Assembly (NCBI GenBank): GCA_025738555.1
Contig: JAOVFP010000007.1
Location: 3,596,001 to 3,660,000 of the forward strand
Direction of reading: 5' to 3'
DNA from: Cyathus striatus
Lineage: Eukaryota > Basidiomycota > Agaricomycetes > Agaricales > Nidulariaceae
Length of the DNA stretch: 64,000 bases
Below are positions 1 to 12,528 of the stretch, in pieces. A model generated the notes under the pieces. It was given only the letters and a program-made list of their open reading frames with translations, searched no databases and was not told the DNA's origin. Every line of letters starts with the position of its first letter. Within the stretch, counting starts at the first letter, position 1. The position numbers and the translations under genes are program-made.

Positions 1-3000
1 CCACTCCGCAGCCCGTGTACACACTAGCTGGCAGATATGAAACTGTAATTTATTCTGCTGGTCAAATCACAGGCTATGATGTCGACTATGATCCACTCCA
101 TATCAAATCAAAAGATATCAAATCAGATCCCCGCCTTTCAAACTATGTCGAGGCTCGAGTCTACAAGGTCTTCTCCAGTCTTCTCCTCGGCCTTGCTCGT
201 GCCTACCTCCTATGCCTCCTATGCCCTACCACAAGCTTACGAATCCACAAATGCAAAGTCCCCTACCGGACTGAGACGAAACAAACACTTGCTCGCCGAA
301 CTCCGCTATAGGCTATTATTTCCCTTCTCAGAGCCGTAAAGCTATGTTTGACCCCCACGAGCTCCGACCGTTCGTACCTTTCCATGATCTGGCTTCTTCA
401 GGCTTTCAATCCACGCATCATACTGCCTCTTCTTCTCTGGTTTTAGATCCAGTTTGGAATTACGTTACGACCTACACCTTCATCTCCTCGGGTGACTTGT
501 CTCTCGTCTCCTGTTACTTTGTGTACTTACACTGCATGAAATGAACGCATTTCTTTATCTTGCTTAATGCTCGGACCGGTCATTCCTATTAAACCACATG
601 TCCAGCACTGCAGAATATTCACTTACGAGTCTCGAATAATAGGCAAGTATGAATTAAATAAAACACTCCACCCTGACCTACTCTCATAGACCTGTCACGT
701 CAAATCGACTATCATCGGCAGTATGTACCTCCACAGTACTATTACAACATATCATCCAATTCAATTCGCGCCTGAAATTTAAAGTTTAGTATCGAGTGGA
801 TCCGGTTTTACGCCTGTTCTTTCACCTTTCCCGATTAGGATATCATATGTGAGATGCCGATGTGACAGTTCCCTAGATAAGTGTTGTGCTTAGATAAACG
901 CTTTTCTGGATCAATTAAATTTATTGTTTTATGCAGTCGGCCGCCGTCGAGTTGGCAGGATACAAAATTATATTCTTGCCTTATTTTATCTTATAATGAA
1001 CGAAGGATGTCGACAGGTTCAATTTATGAATATTAAAGTTGACGCTGTGCTTCGATTGGTTATATTTAAACCCTTTAGCGAGTATTCAGATATTTCTGTT
1101 GCTGGAGACATAGCTGAAAGCTATACTGAGCCACCATATCCCAGCGACAGAGTTAAGGTCTATGATGATGGTAGGTAAAGTAATAAGGTTGGATTTTTTC
1201 TATTGTTCCAAAGCTTCCTCAAATGTTTATATGAATTACTGGGTATGGAATTTAATTGTGAAGTAACCTGTGGCGCGAGTGAGATAGATTACAGTCTCAT
1301 TTCCTGGAATTCAAATGAAATAGAAGCTGGGGTATCTAAACGACCATTAAACAGTTGAATTGCTATATGTCATAGTTCAGGCCCGGTGTACATACTGAAC
1401 TAATTTTCAATTTACCTTTAATCGTTATTTCGAGCCTCGCCTTTTCAGCGTGCAGATTTTCGGTGATCTAATCTATTGATGTCCCGGTACGAATCACATT
1501 TATCTTAGTGGGATAACTGAGAAAGGTCATATTTGATCATTGCAATGCCGTATCATCTAGTTTCATGAGGCATTTGAGAGGCGTGTAGCCTTTATTGGAA
1601 ACAATAAGACTTGGCTTATTTTGTGGGTGCTACTGACGCCAATGAGCGCCGTTTAATATTCTGAAAAGCGAAACCGTGTAGGCCGGTGAGTAGATTGTTC
1701 GTTTCATTTTGCCGCTGTAAAAAATAATTACACCTTCTCGAGGCCACTCAGTACTTGTACTGAGTTCTTACAAAGATAGAGTTTCTCGTAAACCTTAGCC
1801 GGCCGCACCATATCATTCGGCGACCCTAACCAAAGGAGGGTGCAAAATACGCAACATCATGATATCTCTGCATACCAAGAAGCAGCTTCCATATAAGTGC
1901 ATTTTTATCGATCAGAAGATGAAGAAACACATCAGAAGGGGAGGTTCCTAGATTAGAGGGGACTCTGAAAATAACGGAGAATTCACCAGGTGATCAAGAA
2001 GAAAGTTTGTGTGGGGACGGATATGTTGGTAGCCGGATTTGGCCGGAGAGCCACGTGGAATTTAGGCGCGTCCGTTCTTTGAAATCCGTGTTGGGATTTG
2101 GGTTACATAAATAGTTTCGTCATTGGTATGCTGCTTATCTTTGGGCTTCAGGTTGCGGGTATCGCAGGCCACCGAAATTCATGAGAGTGATATGAAGCAG
2201 AATTGCCTCAGTGTGCTCCTCAAGCGATGCAGAGCTCCTTCGAAGGGTTTAAACGTCATTCTTGCAGGGACTCAGGGAGTCTACTTAATTATATATTTGT
2301 TGCTATTTTGCTACAGCTTTACAATAGCCACCGATCAAACTTCTTTCTCCTGACCCGCAATCGGGTTTTCTCTTGTTTCCGCAGCTGGTGCAGAGTTCCA
2401 CAAAGACACAGACATATGTCCAACCATGCCCTGCAAATATACAGATTATATTAATCTGAGAATTACTCTTACGCGCACGCGGGAGAAAATTACGGCTCCG
2501 TGGAACATCTCTTCACCACGTCTCTCTGTATGTACATGGTTGCTTCTGCTCTTGGCTAGTTCTTACCACCAGAACGCAACCAAAACGCCACAGGAATCAG
2601 CATAGGAACATACTTCTATGTTTCATGAAATGCGCAGTCTTACTTTCTCTCAGGATACATATAATATCGTAATGACAGTATTTATATGTCAGGCTGTTCC
2701 TTGAAGGCTCGCCAATAATGTGTTGCTCACTGACAACAACGACCACAACCCACTGTTCAGCCGTTGCTCCTGAATATTCTATGGAAGTGGTTTATATCAA
2801 AGTCACACATTTCGGAGCTGAGTAGTCGCGGTGCTTTTTGTCAACCTTCCTCGAGTCCTGCTGATCTGCACACCGGGAGCGGAAGTGACGTTTGGTGCGA
2901 AAGTTGTCTCACGCGAAGACAAATGTTTCAATTATCAAACCTAGAGATGCATGTGACCTTGCTGGGAAACTGCTTGGACTTCTCTATTGCTTCGACTGAA

Positions 3001-5167
3001 AACCACTTCGGTCCTCGTTACATCCTCGATTGGCTTCATGAGCAAGTGTTTGAATGGGAGGAGGTCGCCGAGCGTAGCCGTCGGGCCGAGCAGTCATTTT
3101 TATATATTGTAAACGGTCTGTACATTTTATTCAAAAATATTCCTGGCGTAGGAATCGATTGCGCACTGAGCTCGTTATTAGACGTATTCACCCTAGAATG
3201 GAAAGCGGCATTTACGCCGGATTGACGCTAATCAAGAAGAAAATAGTAGGTTAAGATATACATAGTGTGTACTTGGTAGAACGTGGCCAACTGATACCGT
3301 ACCCCACCATTCTGGGCACGGTACTCAAGTGCGGTACCGGTGAGAGTATAAAATGGGAGGTCCGAGGTTCAGGCATTCACGGATTCCTGTGTCCCCGGAA
3401 TGGGACACCGTGTAGTTCCGTGCGTCACGCAGTGTTGGTATCACTTCTGTTCATCTCCTATTCCAGGAACTTGGCCTGAATTATCGTCGCTATTTTCGTA
3501 TGATCTTTTGTAGTATAGAGCGTGAATACTGATAAATTATCGTTTCGAAAACACGAGTATTCAGCGCTTCAGCGGGCTATAAGTCATGTGTCTTAAATCA
3601 TCTGGCTTTCGTTTAGCAGTCGATCAGCTCCGTACGCACTCTGCATGTACAGTCTAAATTCTGCGACGACGCCTAAAGACAAAAGCCAATGAAATGAATC
3701 GGACCGTTTTTAGGTGAACGTACTCACTAAACTACGGAATGATACCAATCGTTCCCTCGAGTTTTGAACAGCGCCACACTCGTGGCCTTATTCCACAGGA
3801 CGTAGAATTTTAAATCCCACTATGAGTCTGAATCATGTATGGCGTCTTCCATCCCACATGGCGAGATTATCACACGAGGCAATTCATGGTCCTCTTCCTA
3901 ATATGTTAAGTATCCTCAATTTCCTGTGTACGAGCTCCGAGATGGGGATTAAACGGTTAGTCTCAGGAAGTGCATATGAAAACTGTTCGGTAACTTACGA
4001 GGGTGGTTTCTGCATCGCTAGGTCTGGTTCTTCAACGGTATAGGAGTTATGTAGGAGAAACTTAACATCAAAGTGTGGACGCAGCAACTCGGGGGTAAAA
4101 ATGTAAATCGTATATGGAATTCAACATGAAGTTTCCTTCCCTTACCCCAAGCTGACCAGAGTATTCCACGTAGTTGGGCATAGCATACAGTTTGAACATT
4201 GATGGAGTATAAAATCAAGAATACACTCTCGACTCAACAGCTACTCACACTATTTGTTCCTAGAGCATCCCTGAGGTCGCACGCTGCTGCGTTATATGAG
4301 TACTTGCATGCATGTATCTGTGTACCAAATGTCTCATACAAAGTGCAGATTTGTACTACATTGACAAAAATCAAATGTGAAACGCCTTCCCGAAAACTCA
4401 GTTATCCAGTCAAGAATACCGAGAACACTCCGTTAACAGTAGGCTGTACACCAAAATATAAACGCCAAGGTCCTAGCTCTATGCTGTGAGTAGAATGTAA
4501 CACGAGGCTATGATCATTGATTTGGTTGGATAGTCCCTCACGGAAGCATTTGATCATATTTATACGTGTATAACACCGAGGATCGGGCTACATATGAACA
4601 GCTGCATGGGTGAACGATTGCCGTGAACAGCAGAAGGGGTGTGATAGATATAGCTTTCTCTGGATTAGAATGAATTTATCACGCTGTTCCTGCTGTTTGG
4701 CGATGTTCAATTGCTCAAAATAGATGTATGCTTGATGTATGTATTGCTCAACATCAAACCACGAAATCCCTCAACCCTGCTCTAGCACAGCTTTTCAAGG
4801 ATAATTCTACTGTGGCTATTTTCACCATAGATGCCAAACATATATGTGGTGAAGAAGAAACAAATTGTCTCAGTGAACACCTCTGAACAGCGTCCGAAGG
4901 ATCTTCGTTTATGCACGGACATAAAATAGATATCTCCGCAAACGCTAACAGAACCTTAGCAAGTTATGTAAGCAATGATCGGTGATATCCGGCGATATCA
5001 ATTGCGCGTTTTGGGGCAAAGCTGACGCGTTCGTCGTTGACCTCGAACTTGACGCCGACAATGCGCTTTCCTCGTTCCCAACTTTGCTCTCAGCGATATC
5101 CTTCTCTTAGAAGCAAGGAGAATCTACTAGACTTGCAATATATTCCTTAGATTTCTCTGCCAATTCT
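1..5167. other. Gene-poor stretch, nothing recognised
   Basis: No recognisable gene, RNA or mobile element is seen in this 5.2-kb stretch. Base composition is ordinary and CpG is present, so it does not look like the CpG-stripped repeat DNA further right. The longest open frame is 153 codons at 2764-3225 (+). It has no motif I recognise and no clear splice signals, so I do not call it a gene. The last 200 bases, from about 4980, become richer in CpG and pyrimidines and probably include the promoter of the gene that starts at 5168. Confidence 0.5.
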
Positions 5168-5998
5168 ATGACCAACGTAACCAGTGGGGTGGCTAATGGC
5201 CCCACAACGACATCCACGCTAAACAGCAGCACAGAGACATCACCGTTGATATCGCAGAGAGGGGCTACCACACGCAGGTATGTAGGCTGCTTTCATATCT
5301 TCCTTATCTTTCATTCATTTTAACTAATGGTTTCGTCAAAAGACTTGATACGATATTTAATGGACTGTCCAGCTCTGATGACCCCAAAGGAGAAGCAGAC
5401 TCAATAAAGACGCCAAGTGGTCCCCGTAGGCCACCTGCGACTCCATTGGAGTCAGTACAGGATGATGAATCCGATGAGCACGACCATACACATTCGGGCT
5501 CGGACCGATGGCAACCATCTCTTCGGCTTTTGAACAATGGTAGCGTCGCAAGAGATCATTTGGCGTCTGAACGGACCTACTTGGCGTACGTGAGGACGAG
5601 TTTAGGAATTGCGTCAGCGGGAGTTGGTGCGTTAATTCGTGTTGATCGCGAGAGAAAGGCATGGAGCCTAACGTATCATATACAGCGTTGACTCAGTTTT
5701 TCAAACTTTCTGAGCGAACACAGTCTCTCGCCGCTCCACTAGGCGCAACAGCAATTGGCTCTTCCTTACTTGTTTTGTTAATAGGTGACTGAAGTTCACG
5801 TTCCATTCGCTTGTCCACTTTCTAATCATTTCGATTTTACTGTTACGTCTAGGAACGTTCCGTTATTTCGAAGTCCAAGCGACTCTCCCAACGGGTCGTT
5901 ATCCTGCATCGCGAATAGGCATCTCCGTGATCGCATTCATCGTTGTGTCTCTGATCGTGGCTACGTTCGCCATAGTCATCCGACAACATTTTACATGA
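5168..5998 (+). CDS. DUF202 domain membrane protein
   Basis: Four exons read by eye: 5168-5277, 5343-5626, 5686-5784 and 5853-5998, giving 212 residues. The introns are 65, 59 and 68 bp with GT..AG ends and branch-like CTAAT/CTAAC, and phases agree across all junctions. The first half is acidic and low in hydrophobics. The DUF202 core begins with LASERTYLAYVRTSLGIA, followed by three hydrophobic stretches (TSLGIASAGVALTQFF; GATAIGSSLLVLLIG; the last about 20 residues before the C-terminus) and a conserved-looking RYPASR before the third. DUF202 proteins are small three-helix membrane proteins. In fungi the same domain ends the VTC polyphosphate polymerase subunits, but no SPX or VTC core is present here, so the function is unassigned. 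The start is the first ATG after a pyrimidine-rich leader. The call is secure at family level; the exact start is less so. Confidence 0.85.
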
Positions 5999-7263
5999 AA
6001 GTCCAGCATAGGCGCCACAAACAGCCTATTTCGAACTTCAGCCTGTGATCAGCATCCCTAACGCTTGGTCCTTCATGAACTTTTGAACACATACTTCCGT
6101 CACATATCCTTTCATTTTATTTCCATACTCTCTTTCGCACCAATCCTGCACATCTGTGATACCCCTACGATTAATTCATTCATTTTGATTTTGATGAACT
6201 TCTTCCCTCAGACCTACAGAAGCGTTCAGTGGTCTGATTGACACTTCCCCACACGTCTAGTACCTCCGATTTAAAAGGGCATTAACGTTTTTGGCTTTTC
6301 TGACGTTAACGGACCGAACCCAAGCTGGCCCTAGCTAGAGAATCGGCTTGATCACCCGCATCGCTTAGCTGTTTAGCATGAGATCTTAAACATCCTAAGT
6401 ACTTATGCCGGAGTTCCGACCTGCTTGAGGACATTCGTAGACATTCGCTGAACAAGGATGATGACAGACTTGAGAGAGCGGGTATACCGGTGCGGCGGTG
6501 ACGCACTCACTTGTTTACGTTTGGATTCCTAGACTTCGATGCCATGATCCACGAGCGACAGAATCTGCTGAAATTGTTATCACTAATATCAGCTGCGAAG
6601 TATTTTCACGTGTTTACTGGCTCGAAGATTAAGTCATGGTGCCTCAGGCATTCGAACTTCGAAGCAGTGGCTTCGCCTTCCAACAATCTACTTATCGCCT
6701 ATCCGTTCGCTTGGACCGAATAATTCAAGAAGTTGAAGAAGTTTGTCTATTACGGATAGTCGCGGCTCGCGACAATTAGACGACGTTAAACTTGAAAGAC
6801 TTCTTCATTAGAGGTGTCTAGAATTCCTGTTCTTTGGAATTCTTCTAAGTATCCTATGAACGTTTTGACACCACGAATTGACCCTTAATTTGACTTCAAG
6901 TTCTGTTGCCCTTGTTGAACTTGTCTTATACTCTGGCCGGATCGCACCACTGTTCCATGGCTGTACGTTGCTAACGTAGTTCTGCACGGTTTTGTACAAG
7001 CTCATGGAATCCATCTTGATATGAATGGCGTCAAGATACGGCGCTGATAGTAAAGTTTACTTGCTTGGTCTTGACCTAATCGCATGCTCTAGCTAATTGG
7101 TAACCATCTCATTACCGCGTGAGTCGTTGAACACCCCCCTCAGCATCTCGGTACTCAAGCGATTCGATATCTGACGACGCCAAAAAACGGCGGTAGATAC
7201 ATATAACAAAGGTCAATTGCATTACTGAAGTACAAAATACATTACAATTATTAACGATATTAA
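5999..7263. other. Intergenic, no gene recognised
   Basis: Between the DUF202 gene and the convergent secreted-protein gene. Open frames of 66-70 codons exist on both strands (6306-6506 minus, 6511-6723 plus, 6808-7014 minus), but none has a recognisable motif or a convincing splice partner. The right end is AT-rich and is probably the 3' untranslated region of the minus-strand gene that ends at 7264. Confidence 0.4.
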
Positions 7264-8226
7264 CTAGGAGGGATAGATCAAATCGACTTCACCACTTGTC
7301 GAGCTATTGGTAACAATAGCGGTTTTGAACCCATCCGTTGCGTCGTTAATCGCTGTCCACTGCACGGATGGGTGTGATCCATCCATCATCGTTAAGCTAA
7401 TACCGTTCATAGAGGTCTTCCCTGTAGGAAGATCAGACGCGTTCTCTACCGAATATATTTCCAGAGCTTCGTAAGCCAAATTCAACTCCTCTGTGGTCGT
7501 AACTGTAATGCTTGCATAGGGACTGCTAGAAAACTTCGAATTGTACGAGTAACTGGTACTTGCTCCGGATGCGTTGACACTCTGTAGCGTCATAGTGCCT
7601 GTCAACGTCGCACCAGACTGAACGGGTACCAAAGTGCTGTGGAAAATATCGTCTCCAAGCAAGTACCAGGAGGCGATGGCCCAATACTTGTCACCACCCG
7701 CAGACGACGCTCCGAATTGCAGAACAGGCTGCAAAATGGCGTCTCCTGACGACGGCTCTAGTGCGTTGAAAATATAAAGAAGCTGGCCGTTGTATGTTTT
7801 AGGTGCTGGAGGGACGACCCAACTGGTCGTGAATGTTTTGATAGGGCTTCCCAATTTATTCGACCAGACGGAATACGCCACATATCCTGAGGTGATATCA
7901 CGCGACGCCAGCGAGGAAGTGGCGCTTTGTCGGGTTATTTTTGTTGTAAGGAGGATCTCTCCTTCCGAGGAGATGATATGTGCGGTATCAGAGTCGTGGT
8001 GAATGCGTGCTCCTGGAGGGACAAAATGAACCTGCGATCGGAGACGAGGTCCTCCTGGTGTGTTAACGTACTCGTCTGATCGTCCCTATTTAATGTGTTA
8101 GGCCTAGCAGGTCCCTGATGATGTAGGCAGACTTACTATTCTGTCATCCGAAGTCGCTGGAAGTGCCAAAGCTTGGAAGCTCCCAATGACCACCAAAGTG
8201 GCGGTAAGTATGTATTTGAAAAACAT
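7264..8226 (-). CDS. Secreted beta-rich protein, unassigned family
   Basis: Two exons: 8226-8137 (30 codons) and 8070-7264, joined across a 66-bp intron (GTAAGT..AG, phase 0), giving 298 residues. The first 22 or so residues form a clean signal peptide (MFFKYILTATLVVIGSFQAL followed by ALP). The mature part has the pattern of a secreted beta-sandwich: VVPPAP, then FNALEP, then ILQPVLQFG, then YWAIASWYL, then GATLTGTMTL. From memory this pattern occurs in secreted basidiomycete and actinomycete proteins with a lectin- or glutamic-peptidase-like fold; I cannot confirm a Pfam assignment and name no activity. The acceptor was chosen because it alone keeps TPGGPRLRSQVHFVPPG in frame with the rest. 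A truncated duplicate of its 5' end lies at 30044-30320. Confidence 0.7.
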
Positions 8227-10281
8227 TGACTTGTGGCTAACGATAGATTTAATCAGGGACGAGATGGCAATGCCAAATAACAGACCTATAGGACCGTCGG
8301 ACCTAGAGCAGTAAAGAAATATTCCACCCCCCACCGATTTTATGTGATTCTGACCAGGAAAAAGACGGACCAGACAAATGACACGTCAGGATGAACTCCG
8401 TTAACCCGAGGTGAATTACGGTGCATCATGCTCTAAAATATAGGTAAAGGCTTTTTTTGTTGCAGAAGGGCAGATATGACAGGTCATGAGGAATATCGTT
8501 ACATACCAACAGTGTTGTATCCGCATGCTCATATCTCTATTCGAAGCTTGGGCGGTTGAACTTCGTTAAAGATTCGCGTTCTAATTTGTGGGTGACGTAC
8601 GTCATGGAGTATTCAAGATAAAGATAGAAAATCATCATATTTACATCGTAGGTATGTATGCTCGGTCGCGGTGATTTGGAAAGTTTTAGATATGGATGCA
8701 TGTTCAACGTTTCTTACTTTATTTTCGTTCTATCTGTAGTACTCGTATATATATTTCCTATAGCAGTGAGAGCGTATGATTTAACTGGAAAAAGTTGGGC
8801 TAGAGCGGAGAATTGACATAAGTCCAACTGTCAGAAGATCAGGCAGATGATATGGAGCGGGAAGTGCAAAAATTCCGGACCCAGGTCTGTTCTTATCTTC
8901 CGTCCAACATTAAGCACTTAAAAGGAAACGATTTCACTAGCGTTATATAAATACCCTTTGCAGATGTGCAAGCTTCAAGGACTATTTACCATTAAATCAA
9001 GCGCAAACGTTGCCATTGCGTTGCCACCTGGGATGATTTACTAATAACATAAATGAAGTTCTGAATTCATCTAAGCTCATAAAACCGAAACGACTAAGTA
9101 TACAGATACGGACACGTAAAATATGATGTTCTGATTCGGGAACCGCGTGAGCTGCGCTAGGTGACCACTGTAAGTTTCGACAAGCCACTGGACTCCGATA
9201 AGTTCCTGAGAGCTGTGTGCATGAGCGCCGGGGCTAAAACAGTGTGATTAATAGATTACTAGCACTAGCAGTAGTACTGGTATGACTTTAATCAGGAGAT
9301 GTTCATGTTTATTGTACCAATTACACTATGTACTGGCTAATTATTAGGTATGTTCAAACTTTGCCGTTTTGTTGCGTCGCGACAGATTAGTCGCAAAACG
9401 TAATCGGAAATTCAAGAGCTTTTCAATCTTCTCTATTTTATTTCTCTTCGTCTGAAGATGCTGCTAAATCTGCAAATTATATTTATATAGCTATACTATT
9501 TGCTAACATTCCAACTTTCTGTAAAGTTATTGAACTCCGAACTAATCGCAGAACGTTTAGTTTAGCGCGCGTCAAAAAACAGCTACAGCTGCATCGCAAA
9601 TCGCAGTTTGAACTCCAGTATTAATAGATGGCTGATCGCTTACATGCCCTTCACCATTTGGTGCCAGTATGACGATGCTGGTACGGGTGCATAACAGTAA
9701 GGAGCAGTACACCGATCGCGAGCAGTCTAAAATAGCTGTTACGCATTCCAAAGTTTCTTTGTGACATGGCATGCCAGCATGAGCTGGCTTCTAAGTATAT
9801 GTATTAGAAGAACAAAACGCTGTGTATGAAGACGCTGTACAATGCTGTGTATGATCACACGGCGTCTGTAGGCTGTGCTAAATTCCGTAGTGCACGGTTG
9901 ATTGGCGGTTCTTTTAAGAAGTATCAATAGATTAGTGACGTTGATCATAATTCAAAGTTCTGGAGTCTCCTCTTCAATGCTGTAGAAGTTAGTAAACATC
10001 GCAAGTTCACGTTAAGTTGGTAGTTTTTCCATGATGAGTAGTTTAGATGAACAGCGTGGGTCGACTTATGTACGATATATATGAGGACATTAATAGTTAT
10101 GCTATAGCTGTTAGGCGCTCCGAATCTTTCTATTTGTAACCCCGATCTACCGGGAAACGGTTAGTGTGTGAGAAACAAGCATTAAGCATGTGGTTAAAAT
10201 GAGGCATACCTATATTAATGCCACTCTAGCTAGTCGGACCACCTTCTTTTCTTTCCGCTTCACACTTTCTGCACCCTCATC
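8227..10281. other. Divergent intergenic region, duplicated
   Basis: A two-kilobase region between the divergently transcribed secreted-protein gene and the three-exon gene at 10282. It is AT-rich and has no convincing coding frame: the frames at 8997-9188 and 9739-9948 are not preserved in the duplicate at 30430-32347. It probably contains both promoters. The stretch immediately before 10282 has TATATTAATG followed by a pyrimidine-rich leader and is nearly identical in both copies. Confidence 0.5.
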
Positions 10282-11724
10282 ATGTCTTCGATCAATAATG
10301 GCAAACATGCCCCATATGACACAATACTAGGGTCACGTCACAAACTATATGATAACATGAATACCAGGAACAATCAGATTCAGTCGCAATACGGTGAATC
10401 TTTCATCGACAATAAAGATAACAAAGTACTCGCGCTAGAGCCGAAAAAGAATTGTCAATATGGATATGGCAGTGGTACTTCTATGACCTACCAAAGAAAT
10501 GGAGCTAAAGATGAATTTAATGTTAAACATTGGGATACCAATCAGATGAGCAAAACTGATAACAAGAAAACAGTGGTTAATGATGCTGGGGACACACTGG
10601 TTAACAAATGTGCACTTGAGAGCAATGGTGGATTTAAACCAAAACAAACTGTACAGAAAGATAATGCTGCTGCTGTATACACTGAAACCACTGGCAATCC
10701 TAAATATTCTGAGACTAAATGTGTACCTACTGCTGGAAATGTTCCTCACCAAGGATTATCAATTTCAAATGACCAAGAAAGTGACAGCATAAACTTACTT
10801 AGTGGAATGTTCTCAGAGCTAGCTGGTAAAATAGCTAAATTGAGGCTTAAACCTGATGGTTCTGGAAGATTCAGGTATAATTTTGATGGTTTTGAATTAG
10901 AAGGAAGGTTGAAGTGCCGTGAAGGATATGAATGTGGACTAGAAATTACCATTAAGTCTGATGTAAGTGTTCTCTTTATTCTTGACATATGTTCCTGTGA
11001 TTTATCATGCAATATATTAGAGTGATGCAGAGAAATTCAAAGTAAGAAATGAGTATCAACCAATGCATTTAGATACACATATGGAACAAGGGTCTCCCCA
11101 TTACACTGGACAAAGTATCATGAGAACTAAGCCTCCAAAGACAACTCTTGCAAATGAAGTCAAAGCCTACTTCATTGATCTCTTAGGTGAGTATGTACAT
11201 ATATGATTTATGCATTTGAGATTAATAACAGTTTATGGCTAGTGAAAAACAATGTTCCCCTAGGAGGTACTGGTAAAAAACAATTACCCTGGACTACATT
11301 AACAAAGATTCTGTCTGATCATAACTTGGAAATTGTCAACTGGCCTGAGGGGGTGCCTCTTCCTGGAAGTAAAGATGATACAAGTGATGATAACAAAGGA
11401 ATAAAGGGGATGCGTCTAGAAATGCTTCAAAAACTACATACAGCTATTAGGAACAAGACAAACCCTGTTGATATTTGTGGAAAAAGAAACACAACACCTC
11501 AACATGAGAATTATGATACTGAGCAATGGAATTATAATGGATTTTCTGAAACTGCTCCAATGGTTTACTTCCCTAATAATTTTGGTAATGATCAAAACTA
11601 CAATTTTATTTATGCAAATGGAACCAGTCAACGCGATAATTCATACTATGATGGAGACATTCACAAGCAAACTAATGTGAATAATAAGAAGAGAAAGGTT
11701 CACATCGCAGTTGATCACTACTAG
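10282..11724 (+). CDS. Unrecognised three-exon gene, copy 1
   Basis: Exons 10282-10962, 11021-11190 and 11232-11724 join in frame across introns of 58 bp (GTAAGT..TTAG) and 41 bp (GTATGT..ACAG), giving 447 residues. Using the obvious GTGAGT just before the second donor would put a stop in exon 3; the GTATGT donor restores the frame. The N-terminal 140 residues are polar. Near residues 165-200 is a compact stretch with LLSGMFSELAGKIAKLRL. Exon 3 carries GKKQLPWTTLTKIL followed by NWPEGVPLPG, a pattern I recall from many uncharacterised mushroom proteins. The end is NNKKRKVH, which resembles a classical monopartite nuclear localisation signal. The function is unknown; a nuclear role is only an inference from that tail. 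A rearranged paralogue is at 32348-33586. Confidence 0.7.
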
Positions 11725-11727
11725 TTT

Positions 11728-12180
11728 TGGAAGGAAAACCGGCATTCCATCATTGATAATGGTAAATATGTGGCGGAATGCGGGTTTTCAGGCTTCGACT
11801 GCGCTCCGGTCGGCCGTTAAAGTTTTCTTCTATTTATACACCGGCATTCAATCATCTACACTACAATATTGGCTGAATGCGGGTGTTCAGGCTTTGACTT
11901 GACTGTGAAAAGTCAGCCCTCTACTATATATAACAAAAACATCCAAAAAAAAAAACTGCAGTCAACCATATATTCCCTTGTTACTTACGCTGAAAAAGTC
12001 AAAAAAAAACTTTTAACCCTCTATGTTCTCTTAACGGACCGGCATTTTTGCTACAAAAAAGTCAAAAAAATCCTTTTGTGTTCTTTTACGTTTTCTACCT
12101 TGAAAACCGGCATTCAATCATTTATATCAATCCCATTTTTGGCGGAATGCGGGTCTTCAAACTGCAAAGTTCTTTGCAGT
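11728..12180. repeat. Hairpin cluster in a copy-specific insertion
   Basis: About 450 bp just downstream of the three-exon gene, absent from the otherwise matching copy 2 near 33660-33690. It contains three imperfect hairpins of the same design at about 11737-11786, 11839-11885 and 12105-12155: ACCGGCATTC on the left arm, 25-30 bases of loop, and GAATGCGGGT on the right arm. The same mismatched position recurs in all three. Homopolymer A runs separate them, and a lone left arm is at about 12040. Pyrimidine-rich filler surrounds them. Confidence 0.65.
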
Positions 12181-12528
12181 TATCCTTCAACTTTCATTCG
12201 CAGTGCTCTGTGCTCTTTTACCTCCCCCCGCACGCAACAGTGCTCACTTGTGAAATTTCGTCATCACTAATTCATTTCTAACATTCACAGCGATCAAATA
12301 ATGTACACCAGATATAACAGTTGCCTGATTCTTGGGGTATGCAGTACTTGCAGACTTGTTTTCGGACACGTTCGTTGTAGGTATCGTTGTACAGTTATAT
12401 AGGTCGTGATAGTCGTGATAATGGATATTATCATTTGTGATACTAAGCATCAATTCGTACTTCATCGGAAGTAAAGGCCTATTATACATCACGAAATACA
12501 ACTAACAGCACTGAAATTACTACTAATT

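Noticed and set aside
2764..3225. A 153-codon open frame as a gene
   Set aside because: No recognised motif, no clear start context or splice partners; kept only as a note in the flanking entry.
9739..9948. A small gene in the duplicated intergenic region
   Set aside because: The matching frame in copy 2 (near 31836-32069) has a different reading frame and content.
11191..11231. Use of the GTGAGT just before the second donor in the three-exon gene
   Set aside because: It would place a stop at the start of exon 3 in both copies; the adjacent GTATGT keeps both open.
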